Positions 59,027-64,000 of a stretch of 64,000 bases of DNA are shown piece by piece; position 1 is the first letter of the stretch, and each line of letters opens with the position of its first letter. The position numbers and the translations under genes are program-made. This DNA comes from Cyanobacteria bacterium SZAS-4. Lineage in GTDB: Bacteria; Cyanobacteriota; Vampirovibrionia; Obscuribacterales; Obscuribacteraceae. The notes under the pieces are model-generated. The model ran no database searches, had not been told where the DNA came from, and saw nothing but the letters and a program-made list of their open reading frames with translations. The stretch is taken from assembly GCA_018266255.1 (NCBI GenBank), contig JAFEAT010000020.1, forward strand, positions 248,001-312,000, read 5' to 3'.

Positions 59027-59141
59027 TTTTTGCCGATATCGGCAAAAATTCAGGGGCTGAGTCCCCGAAAATGCCAATTGGTGGGCTCTTTTTTCGATAT
59101 CGGAAAATGCATCCGAGAATTTTTGCCGATATCGGCAACAA
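59027..59141. repeat. Three palindrome copies in a divergent promoter region
   Basis: A perfect copy at 59027-59048, a shortened one around 59089-59107 (TTTTTTCGATATCGGAAAA) and one at 59120-59141 with one change in the right arm (GGCAACAA). They lie between the VOC and the second ArsR gene, separate from the AACCATATGGTT-type operators. Confidence 0.92.
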
Positions 59142-59198
59142 TTCACCTCCAAAACACCCTCAAATTTTTATTGACATATTGCGGAATTTATAGAAACA

Positions 59199-59212
59199 TA
59201 ACCGTATGGTTA
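59199..59212. promoter_or_regulatory. Operator-like site TAACCGTATGGTTA over a start codon
   Basis: A near-perfect palindrome covering the ATG (59206) of the second ArsR gene. TTGACA at 59171-59176 with AACATA about 18 bases on would place the transcript start inside it, so a bound repressor would block both initiation of transcription and access to the start. Confidence 0.65.
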
Positions 59213-59574
59213 AACACTATTCCGAACAACTAGACCGGACATTTTTCGCAATTTCCGATCCCACTCGCCGCGCCATCATCGGTAATCTGGCTGCGAAAGG
59301 AACGTGTTCAGTCTTAGAGTTAGCAGAACCATTCAATATGTCACTGCCTGCGATCTCAAAGCATTTAAAACTGCTAGAAAGCGCCAAACTAATTACGCGT
59401 GAGGTGAAAGGACGCGTTCATTATTTGAAGCTCAGTGCAGAGCCGATGTCCGAAGCAAACGAGTGGCTTGCCAACTACAGTAAATTCTGGATAAACCAGT
59501 TAGACTCACTCGAACGATTTTTGATGGAAGAGTCATCAGGAGAAGACAATGCTGACAGCGATAACAACAAATAA
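59206..59574 (+). CDS. ArsR-family regulator, second module
   Basis: The 122-residue product has the typical opening QLDRTFFAISDPTRRAIIGNLAAKGTCSVLELAEPFNMSLPAISKHLKLLESAKLITREVKGRVHYLKL and a C-terminal helix WLANYSKFWINQLDSLERF. This is the usual ArsR member coupled with AHSA1 proteins. No ribosome site precedes the ATG, and the predicted transcript begins close to it, so the mRNA may be leaderless. It overlaps the SRPBCC gene by 26 bases. Confidence 0.95.
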   Translation: MVKHYSEQLDRTFFAISDPTRRAIIGNLAAKGTCSVLELAEPFNMSLPAISKHLKLLESAKLITREVKGRVHYLKLSAEPMSEANEWLANYSKFWINQLDSLERFLMEESSGEDNADSDNNK

Positions 59575-60016
59575 GACGGCCAGCTCGCTAAAAATTCAGC
59601 GCAGTGTAAGCGCTTCTGTCGAGCGTGTCTACAGAGCATGGACAGATCCTGCACAGATGCGCAAATGGTTCGGCTGCGAATATGTGACAGATATAAAAGT
59701 GATTCAAAATCTGTTTGTGGGCGGCGAATATCAGGTGCAGATGACGACAGATCCTGATGGTCTCGTGATCACGGTGCATGGCGTATATAAAGAAATTATT
59801 CCGAACAAGAAGTTGGTTTATACCTGGAACAGCGATTCTGCTGAGTATCCGGCCGCAGACACGTTAATCACTGTGGAACTTTTTGAACGTGGCAAAGGCA
59901 CTGAGATTGTTCTCGAGCACAAGAATTTTGCTTTGGAAAAATCTGTCGACGGCCATTCACTCGGATGGACAGCCAGCTTCAACAAGATTACCGAACTGGT
60001 CGAAGCCGCAGTTTAA
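59549..60016 (+). CDS. SRPBCC (AHSA1-like) protein, second module
   Basis: The 155 residues show LKIQRSVSASVERVYRAWTDPAQMRKWFGCEY, GGEYQVQMTTDPDGLVITVHGVYKEIIPNKKLVYTWNSD, LITVELFERGKGTEIVLEHKNF and DGHSLGWTASFNKITELVE, the standard AHSA1 signature. It is a closer match to the common family than the first module's protein. GGAG lies about eight bases before ATG 59549, inside the ArsR gene, so the two are translationally linked. Confidence 0.95.
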   Translation: MLTAITTNKTASSLKIQRSVSASVERVYRAWTDPAQMRKWFGCEYVTDIKVIQNLFVGGEYQVQMTTDPDGLVITVHGVYKEIIPNKKLVYTWNSDSAEYPAADTLITVELFERGKGTEIVLEHKNFALEKSVDGHSLGWTASFNKITELVEAAV

Positions 60017-60227
60017 TTCGCGTCCACGGTACACCACATTCAAATTTGGCACTAGTGGTGTTGCTTGCTAATCGCGAAAAATATTTTGCGATTGGATAAT
60101 AATATCTTCGCTGGCAAAGAACTCGCAGTTCTTGTCATACTTATGATCGCATCGAACCAGAACCTGAACTCCAAGCGTCAGTGACCATGCCGTTCGAGCA
60201 GTTGCTCATCATATGTAGGCGAGATAT

Positions 60228-62735
60228 ATGAAAGTTGTATTGGCCGAAAAACCTTCCGTGGCGCGAGACATCGCCGCAGTCGTTGGCGCTAGTCAAAAGA
60301 AGGATGGATACTTCGAAGGCAACGACTATAGAGTTACTTATGCATTTGGGCATTTGGTCACTTTGGCCGAGCCGGAAGAAATGAATGCAGCTTGGGGAAG
60401 CCCCTGGAAACTCTCGCAGCTGCCCATGATTCCCAGTGCTTGGAAATATCGAGTCGCCGAAAAAGCTGGAACGCAGTTCAACATTATCAAAAAGCTTTTT
60501 GACGACAAATCGTGCGAGAGCATCATTTGTGCAACAGACGCTGGGCGAGAAGGCGAGCACATTTTTCGATTGATTTATATGCTTGCCGGTGCCACAGCTC
60601 CTGTCGAACGACTTTGGATCAGTTCGCTCACGGCCGAAGCAATCAAAGAGGGATTGAGTAAACTCAAATCATCGAGCGAATTCGATAACCTTGCCGACGC
60701 TGCTACTGCAAGAGCGCATGCAGACTGGATCGTCGGACTCAACTTCACTCGGGCATACACCGCACTGAACAGCCAATTGTGCACAATCGGTCGAGTGCAA
60801 ACTCCAACGTTGGCTCTGATCGTCGATCGACAGGCTGCCATCGATAATTTCAAATCGACAGCTTTTTACGAAGTGCTTGCCACTTTCGCGCCAGGCTTTA
60901 TGGCGCGCTACATTACACCAGGCGAAGAGCCGCAGACACGGCTGCAAGACAAAGCTGTTGCTCAGGATATTCTCAAAACCGTTCAACCTGAAACGCACGG
61001 CAAAGTGCTGTCGGTGGTTACATCTGAAAAGAAAACAAAGCCACCAGCTTTGTACGATCTGCTCACGCTGCAGAAAGACGCGAACAGACGTTACGGATAC
61101 ACCGCGCAAGAAACCTTGACTATCGCACAGAGTTTGTACGAAGAGCACAAGTTGATTTCCTACCCGCGAACTGAATCGCGACATCTTTCTAACGACATGG
61201 TGCAGGAGCTGCCACGCATTCTTTCTACGGTTTTGAAGTCGCCGACAACCTCTCAAAAAGCCAGAGATGCTTTTGCTGCAGAAGAAATCGTACCTGGTAA
61301 AATCACGACCGCATTGCTTCGTCCAAAACTCTCCAAGAGTTATGTCGACGACACAAAGCTCACCGATCACCACGCAATAATTCCAACGTACAACACACCA
61401 ACTGCTAGTTTGCCTGAGCGTCAGAAAAATATTTATGAGTTGGTGGCGCTTCGCTTTATGTGCATTTTCTTGCCAGCTGAAGTGCGCGATGAAACAACTG
61501 CAATCATTTCGTTAGCCCAACATTCTTTTAGAGCAAAAGGCTTTGTCATCAAAGAAGCTGGTTGGACAGTTCTTGAACCTAAAGCTGTAGAAGACAAAAA
61601 GAAAAAAGATAAGGATGTAGACGAGGACGCCCAACAGCTTCCGCCACTGGCAAAAGACCAAGAGATTGCCAAACAGAAAGTGGAAATTAAGGAAAGCAAG
61701 ACGAACCCACCAAAACCTTACGATGACGGAACTCTGTTAACGGCGATGAAAAATGCCGGGCGAGATCTTGATGATGAGGACCTTGCGAGTTATATGAAAC
61801 AACGTGGATTGGGCACTCCAGCAACCCGTGCCGCAATTATCGAACGTCTTTTGCAAACTGGATACATCGAGCGCAATAAAAAATGGCTTGCTCCAACAGC
61901 CAAGGGTAAGGCTCTTCTCAATCAAGTTCACACCGATTTGAAAGACGTCGCCTTAACCGCTCAGTGGGAACAACAGCTCGCTGATATGCAAGACGGAAAG
62001 TTGCAGCTGCCTAAATTTGAAAATGACATCGCTGACTTTGTTCGTCGAGTTTTGCCTGATATCAGTAGCAGTGGCGTGACATCTCTGCCACCTAAGGGTG
62101 AGAATCTTGGTACATGTCCTCAATGCGAGAAAGGTGTCGTCATTGAAACACCCAAAGGCGCCGGCTGTCACCGCTGGAAGGAAGGTTGTACTTTCACGAT
62201 CTGGCGCGAGTTTAACGGTAAAAAACTTACCGATACTGACATAAAAGATTTGATTGAAAAACGACAGACGAAAGTTATCAAAGGCTTTAAGAAAAAAGAT
62301 GGCACCACCAAATATGACGCCAAATTGGTACTGAATGAAGAATTCAAGGTCCGTCTGGAGGGCACCGCTGGTGGTTCCAGCGAGGGCTTAGGCCTATGTC
62401 CACAGTGCAAACAAGGAGCCGTTCGGCAGACTCCGAAGGGTGCTGGCTGTAGCCGTTGGCGCGACGGGTGCACATTCTCAATTTGGCGTGAAGTAAGTGG
62501 AGTTGTACTCACCGACGAACAGATGAAACAGCTGGTGACCGCTAATAAGACTGACGTTATCAAAGGTTTCAAGAAGAAGTCTGGAACCGGAACATTTGAT
62601 GCTCGTCTCTACATAAATGAAGAATTCAAAGCGAGATTTGAGTTCGACAACGGTCCTCGTGGTCCAGAACCGGCATCCGAAGGCGCAGTAGCAGTTGGGT
62701 CAGTCGCACCAATCGAATCGGTCAAAGGTAATTAG
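60228..62735 (+). CDS. topB: DNA topoisomerase III (type IA)
   Basis: TopB cuts one DNA strand and decatenates. The 835 residues begin with a Toprim domain (VVLAEKPSVARDIAAVVGA, CATDAGREGEHIFR), and contain LWISSLTAEAIKEGL, the catalytic Tyr312 in LISYPRTESRHL, GLGTPATRAAIIERLLQTGYIER and the closing WEQQLADMQDGK. Two C-terminal modules of about 85 residues repeat CPQC-x4-V-x4-TPKGAGC-x-RW-x2-GC-TF-x-IWRE, each with four cysteines. A Lys-rich insert (about 445-465) precedes the gate domain. It may be a paralogue of TopA or plasmid-type TopB. The exported-protein gene begins one base after its stop. Confidence 0.95.
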   Translation: MKVVLAEKPSVARDIAAVVGASQKKDGYFEGNDYRVTYAFGHLVTLAEPEEMNAAWGSPWKLSQLPMIPSAWKYRVAEKAGTQFNIIKKLFDDKSCESIICATDAGREGEHIFRLIYMLAGATAPVERLWISSLTAEAIKEGLSKLKSSSEFDNLADAATARAHADWIVGLNFTRAYTALNSQLCTIGRVQTPTLALIVDRQAAIDNFKSTAFYEVLATFAPGFMARYITPGEEPQTRLQDKAVAQDILKTVQPETHGKVLSVVTSEKKTKPPALYDLLTLQKDANRRYGYTAQETLTIAQSLYEEHKLISYPRTESRHLSNDMVQELPRILSTVLKSPTTSQKARDAFAAEEIVPGKITTALLRPKLSKSYVDDTKLTDHHAIIPTYNTPTASLPERQKNIYELVALRFMCIFLPAEVRDETTAIISLAQHSFRAKGFVIKEAGWTVLEPKAVEDKKKKDKDVDEDAQQLPPLAKDQEIAKQKVEIKESKTNPPKPYDDGTLLTAMKNAGRDLDDEDLASYMKQRGLGTPATRAAIIERLLQTGYIERNKKWLAPTAKGKALLNQVHTDLKDVALTAQWEQQLADMQDGKLQLPKFENDIADFVRRVLPDISSSGVTSLPPKGENLGTCPQCEKGVVIETPKGAGCHRWKEGCTFTIWREFNGKKLTDTDIKDLIEKRQTKVIKGFKKKDGTTKYDAKLVLNEEFKVRLEGTAGGSSEGLGLCPQCKQGAVRQTPKGAGCSRWRDGCTFSIWREVSGVVLTDEQMKQLVTANKTDVIKGFKKKSGTGTFDARLYINEEFKARFEFDNGPRGPEPASEGAVAVGSVAPIESVKGN

Positions 62736-62736
62736 A

Positions 62737-63351
62737 ATGCGAAAAATAGTTTTTCTTTTGTCAGCCTCTTTTGTCTGGTCCAGTGCGATTGGCTTTGCTG
62801 CAGAGCCGGCCAAGCCAAAAGTGGATCTCAATCAAAAAGCTTCCGATGCAGTTAAAGACATCGGCGACAACATGAACAAGGCTGGTTCAGCGATTAAGAA
62901 GTCAGTCAACGACGCCGGGAAAAAGATCAACGACGCCGGAAAGAAGATCAACGAAGCCGAAAGCAAGGCGTCCAACAAAGCCGCGAATTCGAAAGACGCA
63001 AAATCTGGTGGTAGTAAGTCCGATGACGGGAAACCCGATGTCGGCGAGCGATTGCAGATTGACGCCAAGCATGCGTTGAAAAAAGTTGAAGCAGAAGCTG
63101 ATAAAGCGGAGCACGCCATCGTAACAACGGTCAAGGGCATGGGTAAGAAAGGCGCCACCAATGGTAGTGGCGGTAAATCAGGCACTAAAGCAAAGGGATC
63201 GTCGCTGGACCAGTCCATCAAAGATTTAGGCAAAAACGCTGAAAAAGCAGGCACTGCTATGGAAAACGGTGTCAAAAAACTCGGCAGCGACGCTAAGAAA
63301 GAAGTCGAAAAAGCAGATCAAGCGATCAAAAAGAAAGTCGACCATAAGTAG
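62737..63351 (+). CDS. Exported Lys/Ala/Asp-rich helical protein
   Basis: A signal peptide (KIVFLLSASFVWSSAIGFAA, cleavage near 22) precedes a very hydrophilic chain of 180 residues rich in Lys, Ala, Asp and Gly. Repeated segments such as NDAGKKINDAGKKINEAESK and KAEHAI/KADQAI have heptad-like spacing, recalling LEA- or apolipoprotein-like helices. ATG 62737 is one base after the topB stop, with AAAGG upstream, so it is co-transcribed. The longer in-frame start at 62695 lies in topB. Function unknown; the pairing with topB may be accidental. Confidence 0.82.
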   Translation: MRKIVFLLSASFVWSSAIGFAAEPAKPKVDLNQKASDAVKDIGDNMNKAGSAIKKSVNDAGKKINDAGKKINEAESKASNKAANSKDAKSGGSKSDDGKPDVGERLQIDAKHALKKVEAEADKAEHAIVTTVKGMGKKGATNGSGGKSGTKAKGSSLDQSIKDLGKNAEKAGTAMENGVKKLGSDAKKEVEKADQAIKKKVDHK

Positions 63352-63354
63352 TCA

Positions 63355-64000
63355 CTACTTCGCGCGTCGTTTCCTTACAGCATCCGCTAACGTCTCAGCC
63401 ACTTGCACGCTGTCATCCCAGCCGATGCATCCGTCCGTAATGCTCTGTCCGTAAGTGAGCGTCTTACCTGGCTCCAAATCCTGCCTGCCCGCGACAAGAT
63501 TACTTTCCACCATAACACCCATAATTCGTCTATCGCCGTCGGCGATTTGCCCTGCGATGTCGGCCGACACCGAGATCTGGTTTTCTGCTTTTTTACTGCT
63601 GTTCGCGTGACTCGCGTCGATCATCAGTATCTCAGGCAAGCCTGCAGCCTTGATCTCGGAGCATGCGGCGTTAACGCTAGCGCGGTCGAAGTTGGGCGTT
63701 ACCCCACCTCTCAGTATGATGTGACAGTCGTCGTTACCGTTGGTAGAAACGATTGCCGAGTGTCCACCCTTGGTGACACCGAGGAAATGATGCGGATGGG
63801 CAGCGGCTTTGATTGCATCAATGGCAATTTTGATGTTGCCATCGGTGCCGTTTTTGAATCCGACAGGACACGAAATTCCGGATGCTAACTCTCGGTGCGT
63901 TTGAGATTCGGTAGTGCGCGCTCCGATTGCTCCCCAGCTGACAAGGTCGGAAATGTACTGTGGACTGATCATATCAAGGTATTCACAGGCTGCCGGCAAA
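63355..64000 (-). CDS. aroG: 3-deoxy-7-phosphoheptulonate synthase, class I (5' part beyond edge)
   Basis: The C-terminal 215 residues of an AroF/AroG/AroH-type DAHP synthase, which joins phosphoenolpyruvate and erythrose 4-phosphate at the start of the aromatic amino acid pathway. Seen are the metal and substrate residues in GAIGARTTESQTHRELASG, PVGFKNGTDGN, FLGVTKGGHSAIVSTNGNDDCHIILRGG, and MIDASHANSSK, then GVMVESNLVAGRQ and the final SITDGCIGWDDSV. The N-terminal third, including feedback sites, lies outside the window. It converges on the exported-protein gene with three bases between stops. Confidence 0.95.
   Translation of the reverse strand, partial: LPAACEYLDMISPQYISDLVSWGAIGARTTESQTHRELASGISCPVGFKNGTDGNIKIAIDAIKAAAHPHHFLGVTKGGHSAIVSTNGNDDCHIILRGGVTPNFDRASVNAACSEIKAAGLPEILMIDASHANSSKKAENQISVSADIAGQIADGDRRIMGVMVESNLVAGRQDLEPGKTLTYGQSITDGCIGWDDSVQVAETLADAVRKRRAK

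Noticed and set aside
3707..59141. Recurrent peptides PISAKI, FADIGKN and FCRYRQK in many frames
   Set aside because: They are translations of the intergenic palindrome in its three frames. They extend real genes artificially (for example 3742 and 40349) and are not protein sequence.
3724..59141. Palindromes as intrinsic terminators
   Set aside because: The stem is followed by A, not T, on both strands, and copies also lie upstream of genes. The symmetry fits a DNA site better.

Overview
The window reads as a chromosomal segment of a free-living Gram-negative-type bacterium of middling GC content. It carries housekeeping enzymes (HisD, phosphoglucomutase, FtsH, cysteine synthase, topoisomerase III, DAHP synthase), one tRNA-Arg, and no phage structural, transposase or CRISPR genes. 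GTG and TTG starts are common. The wealth of eukaryote-like Ser/Thr kinases, PP2C phosphatases and small exported Pro- or Asn-rich proteins, plus a highly repeated intergenic palindrome, suggests a non-photosynthetic cyanobacterial relative (Vampirovibrionia/Obscuribacterales type). That placement is an inference, not shown by any marker gene here.

Layout. 1-15 kb: hisD and a truncated neighbour, GNAT, HAD phosphatase, an unrecognised gene, ftsH, an exported protein, pgm, a CHASE3-type histidine kinase, tRNA-Arg, then an accessory-looking stretch (12.8-15.3 kb) with small ORFs, a frameshifted gene remnant and a PD-(D/E)XK-type nuclease. 15.5-25.7 kb: an S9 peptidase faces a minus-strand series of a WG-repeat membrane protein, two membrane-linked Ser/Thr kinases, nicotinamide phosphoribosyltransferase and PRPP synthetase. 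26-30.5 kb: cysteine synthase, a 1-kb non-coding stretch with two near-identical copies of a structured RNA gene, a YcaQ-like protein and a class D beta-lactamase homologue.

30.5-48.4 kb is a signalling region: an HtrA-like protease, a kinase with TPRs, a VWA protein, a zinc-ribbon kinase, a PP2C-like membrane protein, an LRR kinase, a NarL-type two-component pair, a soluble PP2C and another tail-anchored kinase. The VWA/kinase/PP2C combination recalls the TerY-P triad. 48.5-57.4 kb: a degenerate GGDEF protein, an alpha/beta hydrolase, an ArsR regulator with a flavin monooxygenase-like gene, a short-chain dehydrogenase and an esterase set between two copies of a duplicated domain. 57.4-60 kb: two ArsR/SRPBCC modules and a VOC gene linked by AACCAnnTGGTT-type operators. 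60.2-64 kb: topB, an exported Lys/Asp-rich protein and the 3' part of a DAHP synthase gene.

The most unusual features are the palindrome T5-GCCGATATCGGC-A5 (about 17 intergenic copies, often in regularly spaced clusters), the duplicated RNA gene with a compensatory base-pair change in its terminator, the phospho-signalling locus whose kinase and protease share a D-R-G motif, and the regulon-like operator set at 58-59 kb.
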